64,000 nucleotides of DNA from the NCBI GenBank assembly GCA_020633435.1, contig JACKDP010000012.1, positions 62,001 to 126,000 of the forward strand. The letters are read 5' to 3'. Made by a program: the position numbers and the translations under genes. The notes below the pieces were generated by a model. That model ran no database searches. It had not been told where the DNA came from and worked only from the letters and a program-made list of their open reading frames with translations. Source of the DNA: Myxococcales bacterium (lineage in GTDB: Bacteria > Myxococcota_A > Bradymonadia > UBA7976 > UBA1532). Shown piece after piece: positions 17,472-25,890 of the stretch. Position 1 is the stretch's first letter. Each line of letters begins with the position of its first letter.

Positions 17472-20471
17472 CTACGGCTCCACCGCGATCGTGTAGGCCG
17501 CCACCACCTGCCACGCCGGGTCATAGACCACGACCGAGATCGTCGAGCCCGCCTGCGTCCAGGCGCTCCAGGTCTGGCCGGACGCGACGGGCGTGCTCTG
17601 AATGTGCAGCATGTTCGCGGGGTTGCCGAGGGTGGCCGTCACGGGCACGAAGCCCTCGCCGCCGGCCGGGGCCGGCACCGTGTAGGTGGCGATGGCCGGG
17701 TCGAAGGCCGGGCTGAGGCCCGGGATGTCGAGGGCCAGGAGGGCGGGCTGATCGTCGGGCTCGGGGGCCGGCGGCGCAGCGACGGCCAGGGTGTAGCGGT
17801 TGACCTCCGTCCAGCCGTCGTAGATCGCCACGTCGATGTGGCCCCCCGCGGGCGCCCAGGCGTTGACGGGCTGGCCCGAGACGGCCGGGTTGCCGCCGAT
17901 GTAGAGCGACAGGGCGGGATCGGCCAGCGTCGCCGTGACGACGAGCACCTGGTCGCTCGGGGCGATGACCGTGTAGTCGGTGACGGCGGGGTGGAAGGCG
18001 GGGGCGAGGGAGGCCGCGACGAGGCAGGCCAGCTCGTCGGGCTGGGCCGGCGTGGTGCAGGCGGGCTGGGTGGGCGAGGGCGGCGTCACCTCGATGGTCA
18101 CGGCAGCGGTGCCCTCCAGGCCGCCGGGGTCCCGGGCCAGGTAGGTGAAGCCATCCGTCCCGACGAAGCCCGGCGTGGGCGCGTAGACGAAGCTGCCGTC
18201 GTCGGCCAGCGTGAGGGTGCCGTGGGCCACGTCGTCGACCAGCTCGGCGATGAGCCCGTCGCCGTTCGGATCGGTGTCGTTGGCCAGGACGCCGGGCAGC
18301 GCCACCGTCAGCGTGCCGCCGGAGACGATGGCGTAGGCGTCGTCCACGGGCGTGGGGGGCGCCGGGCAGCTCAGGTCGGCGAGCTGGACGACCCAGCCAT
18401 CCCGGAAGTTGTTGGCGATGGCGTGGGCGGGGGCGGGCTGCCAGGCGTTGGCCGACACGGGCGCGTTGGTAGAGGCCGAGTCCCCCGCCAGCGCCAGCAC
18501 CCCGGGGGTGCCCGTGGGCGCGACGGCGAAGAACCGGTCGTAGCCGTTGCCGCCGAGGGTGGTGGAGAAGAGCAGCTCGCCCGCCGGGGAGAAGCGGGTG
18601 ACGAACGCGTCGCCATACAGCTTCTGGGCCGGCGAGCAGGGCGACCGCGGGAAGTCGGCGGAGACCGTCTGGCCCACCACCACCACGTCGCCGTTGGCGT
18701 CGATGGTCAGGTCGTAGGCGTCCTCGAACGTGGCGCCGCCCAGGTAGGTCGACCAGACCAGGCTGTCGGCCGGGTCGGCGGCGAACGGATCGACGCAGGC
18801 CACGTAGGCGTCGATGACGGCGAGGGAGCCGGTGTTGAGCGTGCTGTCGTAGGCCGCCTTCGTCGGGAAGTTCGGCGACTGCGTGGTGCCCGTCACGTAG
18901 GCGCGCCCCGCGCTGTCGACGCCGATGCCCCCATGGAAGACCGTGTCGTTCTCGGCGTACTGGCCGCCCAGGTACGACCCGAAGACGAACGAGGCCGCGC
19001 CGGTCAGCGACGGATCGAAGACCGCCACGAAGCCATCGCGGCCCCCGGCGTTGTTCGCCTGGAAGGCGTTGGGCGTCACGGGCAGCGGCACGGCCAGCGC
19101 CGAGCCATAGGAGGCCGTCGAGCCGGTGATGTAGATGCGCCCCGCGGCGTCCACGGCCACCGCGTCGGCGTCCTCGCTGGCCCCGCCGCCGTAGAGCGTC
19201 GAGTACAGGATGGCCCCCGGCCCCGCCTGGGTGGTGTCGATGCGCATCACCAGGGCCTGGAACAGGCGGTTGGGCATGCCCGGCTGGTAGGCCCCCACCG
19301 TGGGGAAGTCGACGCTCGCCGTGCGGCCGGCCACGACCACCACCCCGTCGTCCCCCGCGTCGACGGCCCGCAGCTCGTCCACGTCCAGGCCCCCCAGCGT
19401 GGCCATGAAGAGGAGCGTCGTGCCGGTCGCGTCCAGCTTCGCCAGGAAGGCGTTGTTGTGGTCGGTGGGCATCGGCCCGAGGCCGCCCACGGTGGGCAGG
19501 AGCAGGCTGGACGTCACGCCGACGACGTAGGCGTTGCCCGCCGCGTCGACGTCGACGCCCGCGCCGAACGCCGCCCCCTCGCCCGCCGGGCTGCCGATGA
19601 AGGCCGAATAGATCAGCGAATCCGGGCCATTGTCGGCCCCGGGCCGCAGCCGCGTCACGAACGCCTTGGCCTGCGGCGGCGCCTGGAAGGCCGGCGCGAT
19701 GGCCCCGCCCAGCGTGAACGGGAAGTCGATGGAGGTGGTGAAGCCGGTGACGTACAGGTCGCCATCCGGCCCCACGGCCACGTCCTGCACCGCGTCCGAG
19801 GCGCTCCCCCCGAGCCAGGTGCCGTACTCGACGATGGGGTCGATCACCAGCGGGTAGCGGGCGTCCACCGCGCCCAGCTCGAAGCCCCAGGCCTCCCCAC
19901 GCGCGGCCCAGCGCGCCGCCACCGGCACCCGCGCCCCCGCCACCTCCTGCCACGCCACCGGCGCGCGCTGCACCACCGGCCCGCCGGGCGTCACCGCCTC
20001 GAGCGCACCGTCCGCGCGCACCCGCGCCGACGTCGCCCCCTGCAGGGCCAGCCGGATGCTGGCGGCGTCCGCCCCGGGCTGCACATGGAAGTCGTACTCC
20101 AGCGCCCCGGCTTCCTGGTGCCAGCGCAGGTCGACCCCGGGCAGCAGCCCCTCGACGACGACGCGCCCATACAGCGGCACGTCGCGCACGCCGCCGACGG
20201 ACAGATCGTGCAGGCGCCCGGGCAGCGGCGCCTCCCCCACGACGCGCCGCCCGGGCGCCGCGTCCACCACCTGCACCCCGAGCGCCGCGGGTGGCTGGGC
20301 GATGACGAAGCCATCCCGCCCGATGAAGACCGCCTGGTCCCCCGCCCGCCACACGAAGTCGGCGCGCGGATCGAGCTGCCCGCGGTTGGCCTCGAACCCC
20401 CGCGCGGTGGGCGCGGCCAGCGCCGACGCGGCGGCCAGGGTCATGACAGAGAAGAGCAGAGCGCTGCGCAT
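17472..20471 (-). CDS. Large secreted SBBP beta-propeller protein with cadherin-like domains
   Basis: The product has 999 residues from the ATG at 20471 with GGAGGTG upstream. After a signal peptide (ending LAAPTA) comes a DUF7948-type N-terminal domain (GFEANRGQLDPRADFVWRAG). SBBP beta-propeller repeats cover about residues 230-680 (DLYVTGFTTSIDFP, AYVTGTTQSPNFP and similar). A cadherin/VCBS-like domain follows (LANDTDPNGDGL...DGFTYLARDPGG), then two cadherin-like beta-sandwich domains (FHPAVTDYTVIAP, FDPAIATYTVPAP). It is probably an extracellular adhesive or structural protein. No sorting tag is visible at the C-terminus (YTIAVEP). Confidence 0.85.
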   Translation of the reverse strand: MRSALLFSVMTLAAASALAAPTARGFEANRGQLDPRADFVWRAGDQAVFIGRDGFVIAQPPAALGVQVVDAAPGRRVVGEAPLPGRLHDLSVGGVRDVPLYGRVVVEGLLPGVDLRWHQEAGALEYDFHVQPGADAASIRLALQGATSARVRADGALEAVTPGGPVVQRAPVAWQEVAGARVPVAARWAARGEAWGFELGAVDARYPLVIDPIVEYGTWLGGSASDAVQDVAVGPDGDLYVTGFTTSIDFPFTLGGAIAPAFQAPPQAKAFVTRLRPGADNGPDSLIYSAFIGSPAGEGAAFGAGVDVDAAGNAYVVGVTSSLLLPTVGGLGPMPTDHNNAFLAKLDATGTTLLFMATLGGLDVDELRAVDAGDDGVVVVAGRTASVDFPTVGAYQPGMPNRLFQALVMRIDTTQAGPGAILYSTLYGGGASEDADAVAVDAAGRIYITGSTASYGSALAVPLPVTPNAFQANNAGGRDGFVAVFDPSLTGAASFVFGSYLGGQYAENDTVFHGGIGVDSAGRAYVTGTTQSPNFPTKAAYDSTLNTGSLAVIDAYVACVDPFAADPADSLVWSTYLGGATFEDAYDLTIDANGDVVVVGQTVSADFPRSPCSPAQKLYGDAFVTRFSPAGELLFSTTLGGNGYDRFFAVAPTGTPGVLALAGDSASTNAPVSANAWQPAPAHAIANNFRDGWVVQLADLSCPAPPTPVDDAYAIVSGGTLTVALPGVLANDTDPNGDGLIAELVDDVAHGTLTLADDGSFVYAPTPGFVGTDGFTYLARDPGGLEGTAAVTIEVTPPSPTQPACTTPAQPDELACLVAASLAPAFHPAVTDYTVIAPSDQVLVVTATLADPALSLYIGGNPAVSGQPVNAWAPAGGHIDVAIYDGWTEVNRYTLAVAAPPAPEPDDQPALLALDIPGLSPAFDPAIATYTVPAPAGGEGFVPVTATLGNPANMLHIQSTPVASGQTWSAWTQAGSTISVVVYDPAWQVVAAYTIAVEP

Positions 20472-20571
20472 GGACACCTCCGGTGCAAGACGTGCGGGCG
20501 TCCAGTGCACCGGCCGGGCCACGGCGAGCGGGGGGGAATCCTCAATGGTTTCAGAGCACTGGCCACCCACC

Positions 20572-20600
20572 GACCGTCCGCCGACGGTCGACCGACGGTC
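20572..20600. repeat. Overlapping palindromes downstream of the phosphoesterase gene
   Basis: GACCGTC-CGCC-GACGGTC (20572-20589) is a perfect 7+7 inverted repeat and is followed at once by GACCG-A-CGGTC (20590-20600), which overlaps the phosphoesterase stop codon. The cluster lies about 100 bases upstream of the SBBP-protein start, so it could end one transcript or control the next. Confidence 0.45.
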
Positions 20601-22002
20601 AGGCGGGCGGCGGCACCGTCGGCGCCATCACCGCCTCCGGCCCCAGCAGCCGCGCCTCGACGACGCGGTCGCCCTCCACCCGCAGCTCGACGGCGTGGGG
20701 CAGGAAGCGCTCGTACGGCGCCAGCCGGTTGGCCTCCAGGTCGCCCACGAAGGAGGCCAGGCCCGCGTCGCTGGCCAGCTCGATGCCGTCGGGGTAGCCC
20801 AGCAGGTTGGCCCACGTCCCCGAGTTCAGGTAACGGGCGCCGCCCACCAGCGGCAGGTCCCGCGCGATGTGGGTGTGGCCGAAGACGATGTACCGAAAGC
20901 CGCGGTCGGCCAGGGCGCTCGCCGCGATGGTGTAGCCCGGGCTGGCCTCGACGCTTGGATCCCAGACGGCGTGCAGGTCGTCGTGGCGCAGGGCCGCGCG
21001 GATGAGCTTCAGCTTCAGCCGGTCCCCCAGCGTGAGGGGCTCGTCGCCCAGCCCCCGCATCCCCGGCTCCGGCGGCGGGTTCATGGCCTGCTGCACCTCG
21101 GCGACGAGCGCGCCATCGAAGCCGGCCTCGCGCAGGAGCGCCCAGACCGCGCGCTCCCCGTCCTCCTCGTCCGCCGCCCGCCCGCCCAGATCCCGCATCC
21201 CGGGCTCCGGCGGCAGATCCCCCTCCGGCGCCCGGCGGTCGGCCTGGCGCTTGAGGCGGGCCACCGCCTTGAGCTTGCCGAGGAGCGACGGGCGCAGCGC
21301 CAGCAGCAGGGCGTACAGCCCCGGCCCCTCCGGCTTCAGCAGATCGACGAAGCCAAGCTCGGCCTTGATCGGGTTCATGATGGTCGCGACCAGCGTGCTG
21401 CCGATGGGCGCCTCGAAGCCGGCCAGGGCCTGGGCGTCGGCCGGCCAGTAGCCGCGGGTCAGCAGGCTGCGCAGCCGCCGGAAGGCGTCCTGATCCACGA
21501 CGTTGAAGCCATCGTAGCGGTTGCCGTGCTCGATGAGGGCGTCGCCGACGAGGTACGCCTCGCCGTCGGCGATGAACCGCACCCGGGCGCTCTCGGGGCC
21601 GAGGCGATCGAGGAAGCAGGCGCGCACCGCCGGCAGGCCCAGCTCCAGATCGTGGTTGCCCAGCAGGATCGTCAGCGCGTGCCCCGCCGCGAGCAGGGCC
21701 GCCAGCGCGTCGAAGACCGGCCCATCCGGCGCCTCGGCGGCCATCATCCCGGTCAGGCGCGCCACGACGGCGGCCTCGTCGGCCACGAACGGCGTCCACC
21801 CCGGCGCCTCGATGCCCTCCTCGGCCAGGAAGTCGAGGAAGTCACCGTTGATGACCAGCTCCACCGCGTCGGCCCGCCCCGCGAGGCCCTGGATGAACCC
21901 CGCCAGCACCTCCGGCCGCGTCATCATGCGGAAGCCCCGGCTGCCATCGGCGCCGAAGCGCCCGCCGAGGTGGAGATCGGAGATGATGTAGACGGTTCGC
22001 AT
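20599..22002 (-). CDS. Calcineurin-like metallophosphoesterase
   Basis: The 467-residue protein carries all the metallophosphatase motifs: SDLHLGG near the N-terminus, NGDFLDF, LLGNHDLE and, late in the chain, VFGHTHIA. These supply the Asp, His and Asn ligands of a two-metal site. The order resembles UDP-2,3-diacylglucosamine hydrolase-type and other cytosolic phosphoesterases, but the chain is longer because of a helical insertion in which a PPEPGMR(D/G)LG motif occurs twice. I chose the ATG at 22002; an upstream in-frame ATG exists but its codons look non-coding. It is divergent from NACHT-FGE gene 2 with 117 bp between. Substrate unknown. Confidence 0.88.
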   Translation of the reverse strand: MRTVYIISDLHLGGRFGADGSRGFRMMTRPEVLAGFIQGLAGRADAVELVINGDFLDFLAEEGIEAPGWTPFVADEAAVVARLTGMMAAEAPDGPVFDALAALLAAGHALTILLGNHDLELGLPAVRACFLDRLGPESARVRFIADGEAYLVGDALIEHGNRYDGFNVVDQDAFRRLRSLLTRGYWPADAQALAGFEAPIGSTLVATIMNPIKAELGFVDLLKPEGPGLYALLLALRPSLLGKLKAVARLKRQADRRAPEGDLPPEPGMRDLGGRAADEEDGERAVWALLREAGFDGALVAEVQQAMNPPPEPGMRGLGDEPLTLGDRLKLKLIRAALRHDDLHAVWDPSVEASPGYTIAASALADRGFRYIVFGHTHIARDLPLVGGARYLNSGTWANLLGYPDGIELASDAGLASFVGDLEANRLAPYERFLPHAVELRVEGDRVVEARLLGPEAVMAPTVPPPA

Positions 22003-22119
22003 CGCAGGCCCCCAGGCAGCGCGGGGAGCATGGCACGTCGGGTTGTAGAGCATGAAGGGCTTTCGGTCTCGCCGCGCCCCGCCCTGGCGTTCCCGGCGCC
22101 GGCCGCTCACACTCGCCCG

Positions 22120-24228
22120 GTGCAGCCCGACGTCCTCACCGCCTTCCGCGCCTGGCAACGCCGGGCCCACGCCGCGCTCCCCGGCCTGCCAGGCGGGCCG
22201 CCCCTCGCCCTCGCTGACGTTGTTCCCCTGACGGTGCAGGTGGACCAGCCGCGCGCGCCGTCGCCCACGTCGCTGGCGCAGGCCATCGCCGCGGGGCCGC
22301 CGGGCCTGCGCCTCGCCCTGCGCGGGCCGGCCGGCAGCGGCAAGACGACGCTGGCCCGCCACCTGGCCGCGACGGCCGAGGAGGCCATCGTCGTGTACCT
22401 GCCGGGCTGGCGCCTGGCCGAGGGGCACCCCTTCGACGTGATCCAGGCCGACATGCGGGCGGCGTGCGGGCCCCGCGCGGCGCTGGGGCTCGCCGACGCG
22501 CTGCGGGCGGCCGGACCAGCAGTCTGCGTGGTGGTCGACGCCGCGCCCTCCGACCGGTTCGAGCTGCGGGGCCTGGGCCACGGCCTGGGCGAGCCGAAGC
22601 TGGTGGCCTTGACCCGAGAAAACCTTTTGGAGTCCGGCACCTTCGGCGACTTCTGGGAGGGCCGGCTGCTGCCCCTGGAGCCCGCCGGGCAGGCCACGCT
22701 CCTGGCCCTGCACGCGGGCCCGGACGCCGACCGGCTGGGGCGTCACCTGGCGCGGACGGAGGGGCTGCACCGCCTCGCGCGGGTGCCGGGGGCGCTCGCC
22801 CTCTTCGCCGCCGACCGGTCGCCCCGGCTGCCGACGCGCCCCGTCCAGGTCTTCCAGCGCACGCTGGACGCCCTGCTGGCGCCCCTCGCCGACCCCGCGG
22901 CGGCGCGGCGCGTGCTGCAGGCGCTGGCCCTCGCCCTGTACGAGACGGCCGACGCCGACTGGCCCCGAGAGGTCGTCATCGGGACGCTCGACGCCCTCGG
23001 CCGCGGCGAGGTGGTGGGGGCGCGCGCCCCCTTCGCCGACGATCTGCGCCCACCACGCGGCGCCATCGCCGGCTGGCTCGCCGCCACCGGCCTGCCGGCG
23101 GCCCGCTTGTTCCTGCGGCGCGCGGGGGAGGCGACGGGCCTGCTGGCCGAGGCGGGCGGTCGCTGGCGCGCCTGGCACCCGGCCCTCCTCGACACCCTCT
23201 ACGCCGAGCACCTGGCGCGGCACGGGCGGGCGATCATCGCTGGCCGCGCCCGCGAACTCGGCGACAGCCCCCGGTTCGAGCGCGTCCTGGCCCGGACCGC
23301 CGAGCTCGCGCCCCGGCCCGTCGGCGTTTTGAGCGCGCTCAGCGACGCCCGCACCCGGGGCGTGGCCCTCCGCACCGCGGGCGTCGGTCCCCGCGCGCTC
23401 TGCGCCCGCCGCGGCATGGTCGACATCCTCGACGCCCTCGCGCGCCGCTTCGCCCACCACCCGCCCGGCCTCGCGTACCTGCGGAGCCTCGCCCACCCCG
23501 GCGCCGATCTGGAGCGCTGCGCCCAGGTGCACCACGCGCTGACGGCGATCGGCCAGGGCGAGCCCGACGCCGACTTCTTCGCCCGCATCGGCCGGCCGAT
23601 GCCCGAACACTGCCCCCTCGCCACCGTGGCGGTGCCTGGCGGCCGCACGGTCGTCGGACCCCGCTACGTCCACCTGAGCCCCTATCGGCTCAGCCGCACC
23701 GTCGTCACCCAGGGCGAGCTGCGGGCGCTCGATCCGACGGCCACCGCGGCGGCCAGCGACGACCACCCGGCCCAGGGCGTCACCTGGTACCGGGCGTGGC
23801 TCTATGCCCGCTGGGTGGGAGGCCGGCTGCCCACCGAAGCCGAGTGGGAGCACGCCTGCCGGGCCGGCACCGAGGGCCCCTGGTCCTGCGACGAGGACGC
23901 CCTCCCCGACCACGCCTGGTTCTCGCCCTCCGGCGCGTGGCTGCCGGTCCAGCCCGTCGCCCGGAAGCGGCCGAACCCCTGGGGGCTGTACGACATGCAC
24001 GGCAACGTCTGGGAGTGGTGCGCCGACTGGTGGCGGCCCTGGGCGTTCGCCGAGGAGCGCGATCCGCAGGGACCGGCCGACGGGATCCTGCGCGTCATCC
24101 GGGGGGGCTCGGCGCAGTCCGGGGCGGGCGACTGCCGCTCCGGCGCCCGCATCGGCTACGGCCCCGGCGCGGCGCCGACGGCCGGCGGCTTCCGCGTCGT
24201 GCTGCCCGCCGAGCCTGCAACATCCTGA
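22120..24228 (+). CDS. NACHT-type STAND NTPase fused to FGE/SUMF1 domain, copy 2
   Basis: The product has 702 residues from a GTG start, the same length as the paralogue at 8421-10529. Residues 69-76 are an intact P-loop, GPAGSGKT. The Walker B region (about residues 134-144) reads CVVVDAAPSD, lacking the DGLDE acidic pair. The helical middle and the CxxVHxALxAIGQ segment match copy 1. The C-terminal FGE/SUMF1 domain has GGRLPTEAEWEHACRAG, YDMHGNVWEWCADWW and a terminal GGFRV; after GGS there is no catalytic Cys pair. It is not an identical recent duplicate, since many residues differ. It is probably a cytoplasmic signalling or defence-type switch that may work with copy 1. Confidence 0.85.
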   Translation: MQPDVLTAFRAWQRRAHAALPGLPGGPPLALADVVPLTVQVDQPRAPSPTSLAQAIAAGPPGLRLALRGPAGSGKTTLARHLAATAEEAIVVYLPGWRLAEGHPFDVIQADMRAACGPRAALGLADALRAAGPAVCVVVDAAPSDRFELRGLGHGLGEPKLVALTRENLLESGTFGDFWEGRLLPLEPAGQATLLALHAGPDADRLGRHLARTEGLHRLARVPGALALFAADRSPRLPTRPVQVFQRTLDALLAPLADPAAARRVLQALALALYETADADWPREVVIGTLDALGRGEVVGARAPFADDLRPPRGAIAGWLAATGLPAARLFLRRAGEATGLLAEAGGRWRAWHPALLDTLYAEHLARHGRAIIAGRARELGDSPRFERVLARTAELAPRPVGVLSALSDARTRGVALRTAGVGPRALCARRGMVDILDALARRFAHHPPGLAYLRSLAHPGADLERCAQVHHALTAIGQGEPDADFFARIGRPMPEHCPLATVAVPGGRTVVGPRYVHLSPYRLSRTVVTQGELRALDPTATAAASDDHPAQGVTWYRAWLYARWVGGRLPTEAEWEHACRAGTEGPWSCDEDALPDHAWFSPSGAWLPVQPVARKRPNPWGLYDMHGNVWEWCADWWRPWAFAEERDPQGPADGILRVIRGGSAQSGAGDCRSGARIGYGPGAAPTAGGFRVVLPAEPATS

Positions 24229-24354
24229 ACTTCAAACGATTTCCCGAATCCGTCTGCGGGTGATCGGATCTTCACCCCCACCGGATGAAGGCCTGATCTC
24301 TCCGACGACCTGCCCCCCGCGACCTACCGTCGAGGCACGACGATGGAGGTAGCG

Positions 24355-25533
24355 ATGCGGAGCTGGATGCTGGGGCTGGTGCTGGTGGCGGGCTGCGCCC
24401 GGGATGGCGTCTCGGTGGCGACGGACGAGGCCGACGGGGGGGTGGGCGTCGATGTGGGCGCCGATCCGGGCCCCGTGCGCTGCCGCCAGCCAGGACCGGT
24501 GCCTGACCTGGAGCCGAGCCCCGAGCCGGCGCCCGAGCCGGCGCCCGAGCCGGCGCCAGAGCCCGTGCCGGAGCCCGAGCCCGAGCCCGAGCCCGAGCCC
24601 TTGCCCGATCCCGTGCCCGAGCCCGAGCCCGAGCCCGTGCCCGAGCCGATCCCCGAGCCGGGCCCCCCGCCCGCGCTGCCGGCCTGCGCGGCGTGCGACG
24701 CCTGCGGTGAGCTGGCCGCCGACTGCGTGGCCGCCTGCAACCCCGTCGCCCGCCTGCTCGATCCCGCCCAGCTCGACGCCTTCGGCGCGTGCATGGCCGC
24801 CGACGCGTGCGGGGCGGGTCAGGCGCGCCAGTGCCTCGACGCCCTGGGCTGCGACGCCGAGGGCCTGATCGGCCAGCACTGCGACGCCCTGGCGCGCTGC
24901 TCCTCCGACGGCCGCGGCTGGCTGGACGAGGAGGCCTGCCGGGCCGACCCCTACCACGAGCCCTTGCAGTGGGCCTGCCTGGCCCCGGAGCGCCGCGCCG
25001 CCATCGGCGCCTGCCTGCAGGGGGCCACCTGCCCCGACCTGGAGGTCTGCCTGCGCATGGCCGCCTGCGGCGTGGGCGAGGCCTGCCCCGAGGCCGTCAC
25101 CACGCGCCTGGCCGTCGACTGCTATGGCATCTGCTACGCCTACGCTGGCGGTGACCGGGGGTGCATCCCGGGCGAAGGCGACGCCTTCGCCCGCTGCTAT
25201 GCCTTCTGTGACGAAGCCGCCCTGCGGCTGGCCGACGCCCACCGCCGCGAGTACGAGGCCTGCGCCCTCGATCCGGGCGTCTGCGGCGACACCTGCCTGC
25301 GGACGATGACCTGCGACGCCGACGCCCTCGCCGCCCCCCTCGCCGCCGCCGAAGGGCGCTGCGGCCCCCTGCCCCTCACCCACACCGAGCGCTACGGCTG
25401 CCTGGGCCAGGTGCTCCAGCAGGGCATCGCCACCTGCCTCGAAGACGCCGCCTGCGCCGACCTGCCCGCCTGCGTCGAGGCCGCCGCCTGTGGCGACGAC
25501 CCCGGCTGCCTGGCGCGCCTGTGGGGGCCGTGA
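24355..25533 (+). CDS. Cys-rich lipoprotein with Pro-Glu repeat stalk
   Basis: This 392-residue protein starts at the ATG at 24355, preceded by GGAGGT. The lipobox reads VLVAGC. A stalk of EPAPEP and PEPEP repeats (about residues 52-105) would lift the rest of the chain off the membrane. The remaining 280 residues hold a very high number of Cys in repeated C-x2-C and ACxxAxxC patterns (ACAACDACGE, LCRMAACGVGEACP-like units), suggesting tandem disulfide-bonded repeats. I do not recognise the family. An antisense frame with Gly/Leu/His repeats over the same DNA is an artefact of the stalk. Confidence 0.78.
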   Translation: MRSWMLGLVLVAGCARDGVSVATDEADGGVGVDVGADPGPVRCRQPGPVPDLEPSPEPAPEPAPEPAPEPVPEPEPEPEPEPLPDPVPEPEPEPVPEPIPEPGPPPALPACAACDACGELAADCVAACNPVARLLDPAQLDAFGACMAADACGAGQARQCLDALGCDAEGLIGQHCDALARCSSDGRGWLDEEACRADPYHEPLQWACLAPERRAAIGACLQGATCPDLEVCLRMAACGVGEACPEAVTTRLAVDCYGICYAYAGGDRGCIPGEGDAFARCYAFCDEAALRLADAHRREYEACALDPGVCGDTCLRTMTCDADALAAPLAAAEGRCGPLPLTHTERYGCLGQVLQQGIATCLEDAACADLPACVEAAACGDDPGCLARLWGP

Positions 25534-25890
25534 GCGGCGGCGGTGAACGGGGACCCCCCGCCTCGGCACCTTGAAGGCGCTGCCCAACGTACCTCGATCT
25601 TCCCATGTCCCGGACGTCTCAAGCACCGGGGTCGCCGGGAAGCCGGGGCGGTTCAGGGGGAGGACGTCCCGGCCGGCTCGCTGGCCATGGCGTCGTCGAC
25701 GGCTGACTCGGGACGGCCCCTGGCGTTTCTTCTCCACCGCGTCCGCCGGCATCCCGCTGTCTTCGGGGACAGGCAACGTCGTGGCAGGGGCCGCTGTGAC
25801 CTGGGAGCGGAGGCTTGACGGATGGGGGAGGTGCCTCCACGAACCGGCGATGGGCAGGTCGTTGGAGCTGCCAGCGACCGTGCGCGGCGG
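25534..25890. other. Intergenic region between convergent genes, no gene seen
   Basis: This 357-bp gap lies between the ends of the Cys-rich lipoprotein and dipeptidase-like genes. Several frames are open but none shows a start with a ribosome-binding site, a signal peptide or a domain. I see no strong hairpin with a T run. It may hold an eroded gene. Confidence 0.4.

Noticed and set aside
17145..21005. A 1286-codon open frame on the plus strand
   Set aside because: It is antisense to the SBBP protein and phosphoesterase genes and has no domain or start signal; typical of GC-rich shadow frames.
8421..24228. Diversity-generating retroelement with the FGE domains as targets
   Set aside because: No reverse transcriptase, accessory protein or template repeat was found in the window. 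The idea remains only as a test in the findings.
24232..25776. Gly/Leu/His-repeat protein on the minus strand
   Set aside because: The repeats are the reverse complement of the Pro-Glu stalk codons of the lipoprotein at 24355, which has a signal peptide and RBS.
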